Source: Areca catechu (taxonomy: Eukaryota; Streptophyta; Magnoliopsida; Arecales; Arecaceae). Taken from it: a DNA stretch of 64,000 nt. The stretch covers positions 4,797,213 through 4,861,212 of the forward strand of contig JAHSVC010000034.1 of the NCBI GenBank assembly GCA_021397845.1, written 5' to 3'. The notes below the pieces were generated by a model. The model made no database searches and was not told the origin of the DNA. It was given only the letters and a program-made list of their open reading frames with translations. Of the stretch, positions 44,901 to 57,429 are shown piece by piece (positions within the stretch are counted from its first letter, which is position 1; every line of letters starts with the position of its first letter). Both the position numbers and the translations under genes were made by a program.

Positions 44901-45852
44901 CGCAGCATTACAAGGAATAAAGGTCTGGTTATCATCTCAATTCTCCATGAAAGACTTGGGTGAAGCTTCTTACATACTAGGTATGAAAATCTATAGAGAT
45001 AGATCTAAGAAGCTTTTGGGACTGTCCTAGTCTACGTACATTGACACCGTGTTGAAACGGTTCAGCATGGAAAATTCCAAAAAAGGCTATCTCCCGATAG
45101 GTTCTGGAATTACTCTTTCCAAAAAGGATTGTGCGACAACTCCTGAGGAAAGAGAGCGCATGAGTAGAGTACCTTATGCTTCTGCAGTAGGCTCTATCAT
45201 GTATGCTATGACTTGTACTAGACCAGACATGGCATACTCACTAGGAGTAGTGAGTAGATACCAGTCTAACCCAGGTGAGGCGCATTGGAAGGTGGTTAAA
45301 ACCATCCTTAAGTATTTAAGAAATACTAAAGATCAATGGCTGATTTATGGAGAACCTGACTTGAAACTTGTGGGGTACACTGACTCCAGTTTCCAGTCAG
45401 ATAGAGATGATAGCAAGAGTGTGTCAGGGTTTGTATTTACCCTGAATGGAGGAGCGATTTGTTAGAAAAGTTCCAAGCAGGCAACTGTTGCAGACTCGGT
45501 ATGCGAAGCAGAATACATTGCAGCATCAGATGCAGCAAAGGAAGCTGTCTGGTTGCGGAAGTTCCTTGGAGAGCTAGGGGTGGCACCTTCCCTAGATGGT
45601 CCTATTCCGGTGTACTGTGACAGCACTGGAGCCATTGCTCAAGCTAAGGAGCCTAAAGCTCATCACCGCAGTAAGCACATTTTGCGGCGCTACCACCTCG
45701 TACGAGAAATCGTGGAGCGAGGCGACATCAATCTTCTGAAGATCGATGGAAAAGAAAATCTGGCCGACCCCTTCACTAAAGTCCTCGGAATAAAAGAGTT
45801 CGACTATTATAAATGGGAAATGGGTATTAGATACTCTTCTGATTGGCTTTAG
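41908..45852 (+). pseudogene. gag-pol: Copia-2 gag-pol polyprotein with two in-frame stops
   Basis: One frame of 1,314 codons from ATG 41908 to 45852, interrupted only by TAG at 45028-45030 and 45463-45465. Domains: UBN2-type gag (residues about 10-200); zinc knuckle CFYCKKKGHWKRNC from residue 251; protease with DTG at 305; GAG-pre-integrase zinc module (WHCRLGH at 438, CESC); integrase core with Asp500, Asp563 and Glu599 (D-X35-E); RVT_2 reverse transcriptase from about 823 with YVDD at 987-990; RNase H from about 1155. Both stops fall at the RT/RNase H end. Gag, protease, integrase and most RT are intact. The upstream extension from 41887 has no ATG and is rejected as start. Copia lineage was not decided. 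Confidence 0.93.
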
Positions 45853-45854
45853 TA

Positions 45855-45865
45855 CAAGTGGGAGT
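45855..45865 (+). other. Polypurine tract of Copia-2
   Basis: CAAGTGGGAGT immediately before the 3' LTR at 45866 and three bases after the gag-pol stop codon. Confidence 0.85.
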
Positions 45866-48287
45866 TGTTGGGAATTGTGTCCCAATGCCAATCGCCTGAG
45901 TTGTAGGCGGTTGTGCTAAGTATTGTACTTTTTCAATGAATTAATAAAATATTATTTTTTGGCAGCTCATCACATATTGAATTTCTCTGAAATGAACTCT
46001 TTCCATGTGATGAAGTCCTTAGGGCTACACTGACTTCGATACAGAGAGGATGTATCGACTGGTCCTTAAACCTTGTTCACAGCCAAAGGATATATTTCAC
46101 TGGGCGGAAATATATCAAGTATAGGTTGTTGCGGTTCACATCATTTGGTTGTCCTCTTGACCAAATGAGTGTGGTGACACTGATGTGACCTGCAAGTGGG
46201 ATATATGATATTTCATTGAACGTGACTCCGTGAAGTCCCTTTCTGCCAAAGGGATATTCACGGTTGGATATGGGTATAAGTTTCCCTCTGACTTGAGGTC
46301 ATCATGGTAGCTTGCAAGCAACTCCCTGTGCTTTGGTACCGGACTACCCGGATTTTTTAATCCGGTGATGAAAGATTTCTGGGTACAGGCAAGTACTTAT
46401 GGAACAGTGATGGACCAAGATGGAATTGACCTGTCCAAAGAGTTTGGATTGAATGTCTCGTTGTATCTCAATTTAGCAAATCCTCGGCCGGGGTAGTCCT
46501 AGTGAAGAGTCACTAGGCTTGCAAGATTGAGACACGTGGTCGACTGACTTAGTCTGGGTTGGCAACCCAATATCAGTCGTCCTGAACATTAGAGGTCAAA
46601 GGGATGAATTATATGGTAACCATATGCCAGAGGTTCGATAGTTTGCTCCCGCATCTTCGACCTATCCGAACGCCGGGACCCATTGCTAGATGGTTTCCTG
46701 TGCTGGTACTAGAATTGTTCTAGTGCTACCGTTTAGGTTCGAACCTATGAGGTCACACGCCACAGAGGAAAACTCTCCGATCCGGATACCGATTACGATT
46801 GAGAATCGTCTCGGTTTTATGGTAACAGTAGTATTTTTGAGCACTCATTTTTCCCTTCTTGTCCGTGTCTGAGTCAACCAAAAATTGTTTCGGGTTGATC
46901 AGGACTGCGCCAGGATTTTTCTGAATCAGTTTTGAACTGATTCGGAGTTCGTTTCGGCCTCCAATTGGTTGCGAACCAATTGACCCAATTTTAATTGGGC
47001 TTGGACCAGGTTCAATTGGATTGAACCACCGTTGGTTAATTTGAACCAATAGGTTTGAACCAAATTGGTTTAATAGGATTGAACCAAGAATTAAATATTT
47101 GGTTTGAACCGGTTTATTGAACCAGCATTTACCCCATCCACCGTTTACACGGTTATTTGCTGGAATTTCTATCGATGGAAGGCCAAAAGAAACAAACGCT
47201 GGACTTTTCTCCTACCTCCACCGCTGGAATTAACTTTTGTTAATGGCTTTTAATCCCGTTTAATTATTTGTTAATGGGAATTTTGTAACCGGCTCTCTCT
47301 TCCACTCCCGTCTCTCCATCTCCCTCATCCCCTCTGCAGCTTATTTAAACCAACAGCAACAAACTCCATCAGCCCCCTTGTGTTTGAAGTGTTGGAATAT
47401 TAGCTTATGTTACTCCACCGTGAGAAAAGAAAATACCTTGAGAGAAGAAATTTTCAAGGAAAATTTTTGAGGGGTTGTGAGATCACCTCATTGGGTACTT
47501 GTAGAGCTGTTTTTGGGAGGGAGTAAGGGAGAGTCCAAGGTTTTCTTCCCATTGTTTGAGTGCTCTTTCCCTGCTGCAGCAAATTTGTTTTGCTGCAGCA
47601 ATCTGTGATCGTGAAGCTTCTTCCGGCGGCTAGCACCGCGCGTGGAGAGAGATCGGAGAGCCCCGGGCGTGTCTCCCCTCTAGAGGGAGTGTCCATCTAC
47701 TCCTCGGAGCAAACCACGCGAACCGAGATCGCTCCGGTTGCCCGAAACCCATCGACGAAGATAGCTACTCAGATCTGCTGCCATTTTCGTGCAGCAGACT
47801 TCGGCGATTTTTCTCGATTTTTTGGCTTGGTTTTTCTTGCAGAAACCAGTGCCAAATCGAAGAAGACTTCCTCAAGAATCTACAGCTCAAATTTGGGAGC
47901 GATCGGAGGTCCGGAAGGCGGCATTCCGGGGACTTTTCGGAGACCCTGTTTTCAGCCCAAGGTGGAAGACGACTGGAATAACTTTATTCCAGTTATTCCA
48001 GTCTATTCCAGGTTTATCCCAGGCTTATTCCAGCCTGGAATAAGGTATGTTTTTTGGGTTTTGTTTTCATGCATGAGTAGATCTAGATATGCATTTATAA
48101 TATTTTATAAACATTACATGCCCATGTTACAACATGTTTATATTCTTTACATGCTTCCTGATTATGTTAGATCCTGGTTGGAGCATTTTTCCGCTATGCA
48201 AATATAAAATCGTTTTAAAATACAAACCTGCTCCCTGGTGTTGCATGCTTAGCGTAGGCACCTGCTAACGCACCTTTTTCACTTTCA
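45866..48287 (+). repeat. 3' LTR of Copia-2
   Basis: 2,422 bp, partner of 37960-40382, ending CTTTCA before the AAACT duplication. Differences are mostly transitions plus a few 1-2 bp indels. Confidence 0.96.
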
Positions 48288-48560
48288 AAACTGTCCTTCG
48301 GGCATGCTTTGTTGAGATCAGTGTAATCTATGCAAATTCTCCACTTGCCGTTTGACTTCTTCACCATGACTACATTAGCAAGCCAACTTGGGTATTGAAC
48401 TTCTCTTATAAAGCTAGCTTTTAATAATTTATCAACCTCTTTGTCAATAACCCTCTGCCTTTCTGGAGCAAAATTTCTCTTCTTCTGCCAAACGTGTTTA
48501 TAATTAGGAGAGACTTCTAGGCAATGTGTAATTATATTGGATGGGATTCTGGGCATATCC
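48288..48560 (-). pseudogene. Gypsy A reverse transcriptase, N-terminal part
   Basis: Encodes KRNFAPERQRVID, FIREVQYPSWLANVVMVKK, WRICIDYTDLNKACPKDS, then is cut by Copia-2. The RT resumes at 37954. A frame change separates it from the protease segment near 48560-48613. Confidence 0.88.
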
Positions 48561-49431
48561 GAAGCTGTTCAAGCAAAAATATCAGTATTATCTCGAAGAA
48601 AGGCAATTAATTTTACCTTCGATTCTTCATTGAGCAAACTGCCAATTTGTAGCTGCTTGGTAGGATCGTCTTCGGATAAAGGTATGAAGAGTATTTTTCC
48701 ACCGGTTCTCCACCGTCTTCGGACTCATCTCGAGGATCTAGCTGATCAAGTGTTAGCGATTTGGCCAGTTGTTTGTCTTGAATTGTCAAACATTGATGAG
48801 CAACACTTTGATCTCCTCTTGCTTCCCCGATGCCCGTTCTGGTAGGAAATCGTACCAAGAGATGGTATGTGGAAACAATAGCTCGGAATTTGTTTAGTGC
48901 CGGGCGCCCCAATATTGCATTATAGGCTGAAAAGGTTTTAGCCACAATAAACTTGATGGGAAAGGTTCTTTGGTGTGGTTCAGACCCAAAAGTCACATGT
49001 AAAATTATTTCTCCTTCTACCCCAACTTGATTTCCGCCGTAGCCCGTAATTAGAATAAGAGAGTTTCGCAATCTATGCCCAGATAACCCCATTCGAATAA
49101 ATGCATCATACAGCAAAACATCAATCGAGCTTCCATTATCAATCAAAATTCGTTTTACATTAAAGTTGGCAATGACTGCCGAGACTACTACAGGGTCATC
49201 ATGGGGGAGTTGAACTCCCTGAATATCCTCATCAGAAAATGTGATGGAGTTCTTTCCCTTCAATCTTTTCGGAACATTCTCTTCAGCTTCAGCACTCAAA
49301 GTTGATGGCCGATGGAGCATTCTAACATCTCCACCAGTTGGCTTCTGATGTGGCAGGTCGGCTTCATCGGATATTCTGGGAATAATAATGGCTTCAGCTT
49401 GAGGCTCAGGGCGGTTGACATACTTTCCCAA
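48561..49431 (-). pseudogene. Gypsy A protease region
   Basis: A 272-codon frame with the retropepsin-like core ILIDNGSSIDVLLYDAF, a flap-like ILITGYGGNQVG and the helix AYNAILGRPALNKFRAIVS. The catalytic Asp is present in a DNG context. The end drifts out of frame (after EPVEKYSS), so the link to RT is broken by a frameshift near 48680. Confidence 0.85.
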
Positions 49432-50828
49432 ATAGCCCCTCTTTATGAGATCTTCAATGGCATCCCAAAGCTAAAAGCAATCCTCAGTGTTATGGCCATG
49501 ATCCCGGTGGAATCTACAGTATTTGCTTTTGTCCCTCATTTTTGCTGATGTCTTCAGGGGACGTGGCCTCTGGAAATACTTTTCTTTTTCAATTTCCAGC
49601 AGAATCTTCTCCCTAGGTAAGTTAAGGGGAGTATAAGTATCAAAGCGATTGTTCTGCTGCCTGGGCCTAGGACTTCGCCTAGGGGTCGAAGAGTTATTAG
49701 AGGAACTGGGCATATTTGGTCCTTTAGTATTCTTCTTCTTAGAAGGGAATCTCCCTTCTGCCATTCTTCGGCACGCCGTCTGCTCCTCAGTGGCTGCATA
49801 CTTCTGAGCTCTTGCCAACAGTTCGGCATAGCTCTGTGGAAACCTCTTATCTAGGGAGAAAGTAAACCTGGACGATTTCAAGCCTTTTTTCAAGGCAGAC
49901 ATTGCCACATGCTCATTCAGATTAGGGATTTCCAATGTGGCTGAGTTGAAACGGCAAACAAAGTCCTTCAAATTTTCTCCCTCCTGCTGCTGGAGAAGAA
50001 ACAAGCTGTTGGTATTCCGCGGCATTTTCTGGCACGTCCTGAAGTGCGAGACGAATTACCGTTCTAACTCAGAGAAAAAATGAATTGTCTTCGGCGGGAG
50101 GCTTGAGTACCACATTCGAGCAGACCTCTTTAAAGGAGCAGGAAAGGCAAGGCAATAAAGAGCATCCGTAGCTCCTTGGACCATCATATGAGCCTTATAG
50201 CTCCCCAAATGGTCAAAAGGATCTGAGGTCCCATCGTAAGCTTCCAACTGTGGAATCTTAAAGTGCATCGGGATAACTTCCGCAATTATATGATCGAAAA
50301 AAGGGGGTTGTGAGTTGAAAGATGTGATCTCATCGCTTCTTCTTAGATCTACGACTCTTGCAATCTGTGCTTGCATGGATTTAAACCTCTCCTCAAATTC
50401 GCAATTGATCTCCTTCTGCCTATCATCCTTCAAAGCAAGATTTCTAGAAAAAATGGAGGGAGATCGCCGAACTCTTTTCTTCCCATTGTGATCCTAGGCT
50501 TGTCGATCTGATGGAGAAGCATGGCGACCACGGGATGACCGGACTTATGAAAAGTTGGGAGTGATTTCCTGATGTCAACCCTCTTTCAAAGATTGATGGC
50601 CGGAGGGTGAAACTGCTGGAAGGGTGGCTGCCTTTGAGCTGCAGCCTCATGTAGATGTTAAACCAAAGCTGTCAGGGCTTCAATTTTGTTCTGAAGATCC
50701 TCGAACTGTTACCGGCCCACCATTATCATGGAAAGCCCTCCTTGATCTGTCGGGAAATTACCTGTTGGAAGGTCATTTCCTGGTTGCTCCTAGCTTGTGG
50801 AAGCATTTCGGGCTTTTCCTTTCACCAT
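49432..50828 (-). pseudogene. gag: Gypsy A gag (broken)
   Basis: The likely start at 50828 encodes MVKGKARNASTS and a stop soon after, matching the family-B start. The capsid domain is in 50433-50056 (FKIPQLEAYDGTSDPFDHL, AHMMVQGATDALYCLAF) and 50025-49471 (MPRNTNSLFLLQQ, FSLDKRFPQSYAELLARAQ). The zinc motif CRFHRDHGHNTEDC is at about 49522-49484 and is followed by a TAG. A stop or frameshift separates the two capsid parts near 50040. Confidence 0.85.
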
Positions 50829-50876
50829 TTTTGCTTCGAGTAAAGCTTTCCTTTGATCAAGGGGAAAAAAATCCTT

Positions 50877-50894
50877 CCCCTACCTAGTGCGCCA
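50877..50894 (-). other. Primer binding site of gypsy A copy 2
   Basis: On the minus strand TGGCGCACTAGGTAGGGG, three bases after the LTR end (spacer GAT). Confidence 0.65.
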
Positions 50895-50897
50895 ATC

Positions 50898-51941
50898 TGT
50901 TAACGCTGAATCTCACCGGATGGAGTGATCCTTCCGCTGGGCCACCGCGAACCAAAACTTGCAAAACAGATCCCTGACCGGAGGTTTTCCGGCGGGGGAC
51001 ACTCCGATGCTAAAGTCAGAAGAGACCCAAGCAACAGCAGAATGAAAAGCTTATCGAAGCAAGGATGGGAAAGAAAGAAATCGAAAAAATGTCCAAGAAA
51101 AGAGTCCGGATCCCCTGAGTGTCCCCTCTTACCAGTATTTATAGGCTCAAACGTAACTACTTACGATTATAGAGGTTGACAAGCGCAACCACTTCTTAAC
51201 TGCAAGTAGTGGCTATCGGAAGAGCCGTTACACCCGGGGTTTGTTCAATCTGAGGTTTCAGACCACGTGGGCGGTTGCAACAACCCAAACATATTTCAAC
51301 TATTTGTCTAAGAACCCCACGTGCTCCTAAATCCTCATACTTTAAGCATAGATCCGAAGTGATCTTTACATTCTCTTTAGTAGCACTCCTGAAGGGAATT
51401 TAGCTTCACACTTCGAATCTTCTTAGACGTGATAAAAATAAATACTTACAATCTTTATGTTGAAGAAATAAAGTCGAAGATATTTGCCCGAGAGATCAAG
51501 TCTTCGGATCAGGACAATTGCACGAAGTTGAAGACATTCAACATCGTCTTCGGACTAAGATAAAAATACGAAGCCGAAGACCCAGAGTATAATATCCTTT
51601 AGACAATAGGCCAAAGATAATAAGCATGGTCTCCAGACAAAAAAAAAAAAAAAATTAAGCCGAAGACATAGAGAAAGCATCCTGGATCATAGATACGAAA
51701 CCGTATATTTTAGGCATAGTCTTCGGATTAATGTGGATGCACGAAACCGAAGATAATAAATAGTTTGCTTCCCAGAAAATCAAGCATGGTCTTCGGGTCG
51801 AGATAATGATACGAAGCCGAAGATTTAGGGTAAATAACGAGAAGACAACAGTGTGAAGCTGAAGACTCTTATTGCCATCTGATATAACTTATAAAATAAA
51901 GAATGATTACTTAATTGGAATAAAATAGGGATATCATAACA
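50898..51941 (-). repeat. 5' LTR of gypsy A copy 2
   Basis: 1,044 bp. On the minus strand it runs from TGTTATGATATCCC to GCGTTAACA. It is highly similar to 3961-5011 over its full length, including the TATA region (plus about 51134-51142) and the U3 dyad repeats. Confidence 0.92.
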
Positions 51942-53139
51942 ATTGCTATTCTTTTTAAATGCAATATAATGGATTGGATAAATTTTGTTCAAAAAAAATA
52001 TTTTAATAATTAATTTATTGATTTATAATTTTGTAACTTTTATTTTAATTATCATTTGGAAGGTTAATGAAATATGAATAATATGAAAAAATACAATTTG
52101 TAGAGTTGAAAAATAAATTGAATAGCAATAAATTATTAAACAAATTAACTATCCGGGCTTAGTGACAAATATTGTGATGAAATAGACGTGAGAAATCCCC
52201 ATCATCAAAAGCTTAGTATGGTGGTGAAATGCAATTTTATAATGAATATTTAAACATATATATGCATTAATTTTCATCGCAGAATACCAAAATTTGATGT
52301 TGAAAATTTACTTCCTCACAAATTTTCAACATATATGTAATGCTAACTTTCGTCACCAATACAAATTTAGTGGCAAAATTATACTTCATCACAAATGTAT
52401 CACCGGACAATAATTTTCGTTGCCTAACACTAAATTTGCTTTTAAAAATGTAATTCATCATAATGTATTACCCTTCATGTGATGTTGAATTTCATCATAA
52501 AACATATCATTTTAAAACGAAATTGTACCTCATCGCAAGTGTATCAACCTATATGTATGTGACATCAATGTTCGTTACAAAATATAGCATTCGTTGATAA
52601 AATTGTACTTCATCATAAATGTATCAACCTATATGCGATGCCAATTTTTATTGCAAAATATAACATTTAGTGATAGATTTATACTTTGTCGCAAATTTTA
52701 GAACCATTGAATTTGTCCTTAAACCTAAAATTCGGTGACGAAAGCATTCATCCTCAAATATTATTAGTTAATAATGTAAATCATAATCATTGTCGCATCT
52801 TAATTGCTTCAAATATATACTATAGCGACGAAGGATGTCGTCACTCAAATCTAACTAGTATGTCCAAATAGATGGCTTTCTCAATGAATGCATGTCATTG
52901 GTGACATGATTTTGATTGTATCGCCAAATGACAAATAATAGTGACAACACGGTGATTTGTTGCTAAAAAGAAATGCCTTCGATGACGGATTTTGAATATG
53001 TTGCATATATAATTGGTGATGCTCATTAGGCAATGATCTTAGCAACAAAAAATTTTCATCACAGTTAAAAATTTTGGTGATGAAAAGCCAATCTTTAGTG
53101 ATGATTTTTTTTGTTGTTTAAACTGAAATTTGTTGCAGT
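51942..53139. mobile_element. CACTA element, subterminal repeats and second terminus
   Basis: Dense diverged repeats of CATCACAAATGTATCA, TTTCGTCACC and TTAGTGATGA words on both strands. It ends GAAATTTGTTGCAGTA at about 53139, close to the complement of a CACTACAACAAA terminus. With 23846-24287 and the transposase remnant it suggests one CACTA element broken apart by later events. Confidence 0.5.
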
Positions 53140-53212
53140 ATGCTATGAGCTAATTAAGATATGTTGTAAACATACCCATTCCTTCTTTCAACAAGTCACC
53201 AGACCATCCAAT

Positions 53213-53915
53213 GGGAGAAAATATCTCAAGCAAAATAATTTTATGTTGTGGAAATGTTAGTGATGCGTACCTCCAATCATAATTGTTCAAAGTATTTGAT
53301 TAGAATCTATCCACAAAGAAACTTGAAGGAGGAGTCTTCTAACAAATGCCTCCATGAAGGCCATTCACCGATGGATCTCACAGGCTTGAATAGGCTAGTC
53401 CAGGGACCTTTATCAAATGTCGATGGAAACTACCATCACAACTAGCAATAGTGGGAAGTTACGTATCACTTAAAGTCCTTCGACAACTAATCCTTGTACA
53501 TGTCTAATATTTTTTGCTCGGCCCGTATGATGTAGATATCTTTATAAGTGACAATAAATACAATAATATACCCTGTTACATAACCCACAGGTCTCAGGAT
53601 TGAACTTGGCTTCGATACTACAATATGAGAAAATATCTCAATCAAAATAATTTTATAATGTCAGTGATGCATGCATCCAGCAACAATTATTCGTGTATTT
53701 ATTTAGAGTCCATGCAAAAAAAAAATAAAAATAAAAAATTGAAAGAGGAGTCTTCTGACCTATGCCTCCATGACACCCACTGATAGATCTCACAAGCTTG
53801 AATAGGCTAGGCTAAGGATCCATATCGGATAACCAAGATATTAATAGTTTTCTATCAAGGAAACTATCTTGGCATAACTAGTGATTATAGAAAGTTATGT
53901 ATCATTCAAACAAAT
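53213..53915 (+). repeat. Diverged direct duplication, about 413-bp offset
   Basis: Copy 1 at about 53214-53472 and copy 2 at about 53627-53910 share GAGAAAATATCTCAA, CAAAATAATTTTAT, GAGGAGTCTTCT, TGCCTCCATGA, GCTTGAATAGGCTAG and AAGTTA.GTATCA in the same order. Origin unknown. Confidence 0.7.
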
Positions 53916-54318
53916 ATTTTGGGATCCAATGAAGTGAGGAGTGCAACCGAACGAAAATTTCTTTTCAAATCCCTCTTTGCTGTGCCCCCAAACCAACATA
54001 AAGACTAAAGATAGCTTTCCATCTGGGCTTGATTGCATGTCTTCGAGGATCCTTACGTCTTAACAAGTTATCGAGGTATCAGATTTAGGCATATATGTCT
54101 TTGATACTTATAGAATTCAAAATATTTTTTAAAAGATTTTTCCTTACCCCTAACTTAATTTTTATTGTCCTTGGTGGAGTAAGAAAAAAATTGAAACATG
54201 AAAGTAAGACAAGGAGATGTACCACCTTGACTAGATATGCATCATAAATTATCAGGTGCATCTATAAAGAGCGGTCCATTATTCCTGACAAAATGAAAAT
54301 CACTAAAACAAGAATTAT
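53916..54318. other. AT-rich interval, nothing resolved
   Basis: No ORF, terminal repeat or RNA motif was recognised up to the Copia-T LTR edge. Confidence 0.4.
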
Positions 54319-55675
54319 CGACCAGTGATGATGCAATCCAAGAGGGGGGTGAATTGAGTTTTAAAATTTATTCGAACTATTTCAATGTATATAAAACAAG
54401 TATGTACCAATTCAAATCAAGTGCTTATATTTTGCCAAAGTGTTTGTGTGCTTAATGAAAATATGCAATGGAATTAACAAAGTAAATGCAAAAGTAAATA
54501 AGCAATAAATAAGAGCAATCACAAATACAGGAATATATAGTGGTTCGGTGTACTCCAAGGCACCTACATCCACTTTCCAAGTTTTCCTTGGATATTTTAC
54601 TATAATCACCAAGATTACAGTTGATTAGTTTTCCGGGCTCACTAATCAAAACCCAACTTATTTTTCTGGGCTCACAAGTCAAGACCCCTTGTTAGTTTTA
54701 TAACTTAGGCTAACCAACAACCTCCGATGCTTTTATGGGCTCACCAACAATCTATGTTGGTTTTATGGGATCACCAACAACCTATGTTGGTTTTACGGGA
54801 TCATTAACAACCTATGTTGATTTTATACAAAGGCTAACCAACAACCTCTTTGGTTTTCCAAGGCTCACCAAAAATCTTGATACAATAAAGTAAGAATGAA
54901 AGTAAAGAATACAATAAGGCTTTCTAAAATAAAGCAAGTATCTCTTTGAAGTCCTTGGATGATGTTGAAGAAGCTTTTGAATGAAGCTTGATGTTATGGA
55001 CTGGGATCAACTCTCTTATCTTTGGAAGCTTAAAGGCTTGAACCACTCAACTCTTGAATCCTTGAATGATATTCAATGATCTCACCAAAGGATTGCTTCT
55101 CCATTTGATTTTTGGTATTTATATAGCTCTCCAAACCATAGATGATCATTTATGACCGTTGGAGATGAAAAACTAGCCATTTGAAATAAGTTGGAATCAA
55201 TTCTGCAATTCTGAAAAACTAGCCATTATACCAAGTGTCGACACTTGAATCTGATGAGTCGACACTTGAGTTCTTCATGAGTCGACATTTGGTTTCTTTA
55301 CTAGTCAATACTTGACTGGTGAGTCGATACTTGACAGGTCAACTCAAGGCAAAAATTCTGGATTGACACAGTTCTGTATTTTTCTTATTCTCGGGCCTTG
55401 AGTCGATATTTTGACATCTTCATGAGTTGACACTTGAGTGTGCCAGTGCTGAAACTTGTTAAAACTTCTCCAAAATCAAACTTTAAGTCCTTCCAAGTCT
55501 TCCTTATGTTCCAAAATCCTTATAACTTGAAATTCCATGAATTTGAAGAACTTTTTCAACTGAAATACAAGCATTTTATTCTTTCAACTGATATGAGTAC
55601 TTAATCTGATAAACATACTAAAACACATAATTAGTACTCATATATACTTAAGTATTTTGTCAATCATCAAAATCA
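54319..55675 (-). repeat. 3' LTR of Copia-T
   Basis: About 1,357 bp. The right edge is placed at TCATCAAAATCA; on the minus strand this gives a TGATTTTGATGATTGACA start, typical of many plant copia LTRs. It contains a 30-bp tandem repeat (54742, 54772, 54802) and a cluster of GAGTCGACACTTG words (55234-55345, 55391-55440). Confidence 0.75.
54702..54870. repeat. 30-bp tandem repeat inside Copia-T LTR
   Basis: CACCAACAACCTATGTTGG units at 54742, 54772 and 54802, with weaker flanking units. The block is repeated in the other LTR at about 59275-59425. Confidence 0.85.
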
Positions 55676-56464
55676 TGATCAGAGTCAATAATCTTCTCAT
55701 TTTTGATGATGACAAAATCTTTAAGTATATAAATTGGGTAAGCTTAAAAAGATTAACAATAAGATAAACATGTAAGCTCAAAATCAATAAGTATCAAGAT
55801 CCCTCTCAAAATATGATTTCAAAACATTTTTTTAAATCTCCTCCTAACTAATTTTTTTCTTAAGATTATAACATTTTGCTTTCTTCTCCCCCTTTTACCC
55901 TTTCTTTTATTCTCTTATAATTTTTTATGTTTATCATATCATTTCCCTTTTCATACTTAACATTTTTCTCTTCCTTTTGTCATCATGAAAAAGGGAGAAA
56001 GGCAATACAAAATGAAAATGACGGAGAAAAGAATAGCAAGTAAATCATCAAAATCAATACATGATATTAATTAAATATGATACCAATTGAACATGATACC
56101 ACAAAAATGACATGCAAATGCAAAATATAAATCTTGATAGAATTTGAATGTAACTCCCCACAAAGAAAATAGATTTGAATAAAAGGAAAAGGAGTAATAG
56201 AGCAATATCAATAAAGCATGATATCAAGAAAACATTGAAAGCATCATATATGACAACAAATCTTTGGATACTCTCCCTAAATATTATTCCCCCTTAAAAA
56301 TATGCATTCATTGAGGAATAAAACATGAAAATACAAGCATCATAATTTCAGATAATTTGAGATATGAACATAAATACTAAGTCTGAAATCAAAGATTTGA
56401 ATTTTCAAGATATGCAGGATTTTCAAAATACAGGATGTTAACAATTAAAGATTCAATTTAATAT

Positions 56465-57255
56465 GATTTCAAATTCATTTGAAGTGATTTTATATCCATA
56501 CAAATACTAGAAGTAATATGATATCAAGTCTAGCTACTGGATTAAGGGTTTATCAATGTGCATACCTTCTTCTTAAATGTAACCCTTAACTACCAGTTCT
56601 ATACTTGTTTCAAATCATTTCTAGTCTAAGCATGGATATAAAATAGAATATATTTCATGAAAACCATATGATTTGAAATGATTTTGATTATCCATATAAA
56701 TGTTACAAGTAATCTAGTACCAAGTTTAGCTACTAGAACAAGGATTTATCAACATGCATACCTTCTTCTTAAATATAATCTTTAACTACCAGTTCTAGTC
56801 TTGATCCTAACCATTTTTAACTTAAGCATAGATTCCAAAAATATATATATTTCATTACCATATTTTACTTGAAAATAGTTTAAAATTATATTAATCAAAA
56901 TCAAGTGAAAGTCTAATAATCACGAGTTTAATCATGAAAGCATAAAATTTATCAACATCAAAAAGTTCATGATCACAACAAATGACTATCAGTCTAAACT
57001 TGATTCTAATTAATCAGTTACAATAATTTTCAAAGCAATATGCAATTTTAAAAATATTTTTTATGAAGTAATTTAAGATACATTAATCAAAATCAAGTGA
57101 AGGTCTTATAATCACAAGTTTAATCATGATAGCATGAAATTCATTAACATCAAAAAGTTTATAATTATAACCAATGACTATAAGTCTAAACTTGATTCTA
57201 ATTAAATATTTAAAATAATTTTTCAAATTAATTGATGCAACATTTATAACAAATA
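56465..57255. repeat. Tandem repeats of about 195 bp in Copia-T interior
   Basis: Pair one: TAGCTACTGG at 56530 and TAGCTACTAG at 56727, offset 197 bp, sharing GCATACCTTCTTCTTAAAT and AACTACCAGTTCTA. Pair two: TCAAGTGAAAG at 56901 and TCAAGTGAAGG at 57093, offset 192 bp, sharing ATCAACATCAAAAAGTT-like and TCTAAACTTGATTCTAATTA. They sit where pol would be expected. Confidence 0.8.
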
Positions 57256-57429
57256 TTCAACTACATTTTTAATTATGGAAGGAAACATTTAGAATTTATC
57301 AATATGTATAATCCTTCCTTTACCATTTAGTTCAAAATATAGCTTGTCCACTCTTTGTATTGTCTTTATAGCTACCTTTTAAAAACTTCCTTTCTTCATA
57401 TTGGGTTGCAAGACATTCCTGCAAAAAAA

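Larger units (their letters stand above)
37960..48287 (+). mobile_element. Copia-2: complete, recent 10.3-kb Ty1/copia element
   Basis: Two LTRs of 2,423 and 2,422 bp, bounded by AAACT at 37955-37959 and 48288-48292. It has a tRNA-iMet PBS, long leader, one gag-pol frame with two in-frame TAGs, and a PPT. By eye the LTRs differ at about 20 sites, near 1%, which makes this the youngest dateable insertion in the window. It lies in the RT gene of gypsy A copy 2. Confidence 0.96.
37169..51941 (-). mobile_element. Gypsy family A, copy 2: 5' half, split by Copia-2
   Basis: On the minus strand: 5' LTR (51941-50898), PBS, gag, protease, RT up to the start of RNase H, ending abruptly at about 37169. 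Copia-2 splits the RT codons KDSF/SLPKI with a 5-bp duplication. Integrase, antisense gene and 3' LTR are absent. Bases beyond the LTR on the plus strand are ATTGC, that is GCAAT read with the element. Confidence 0.88.
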
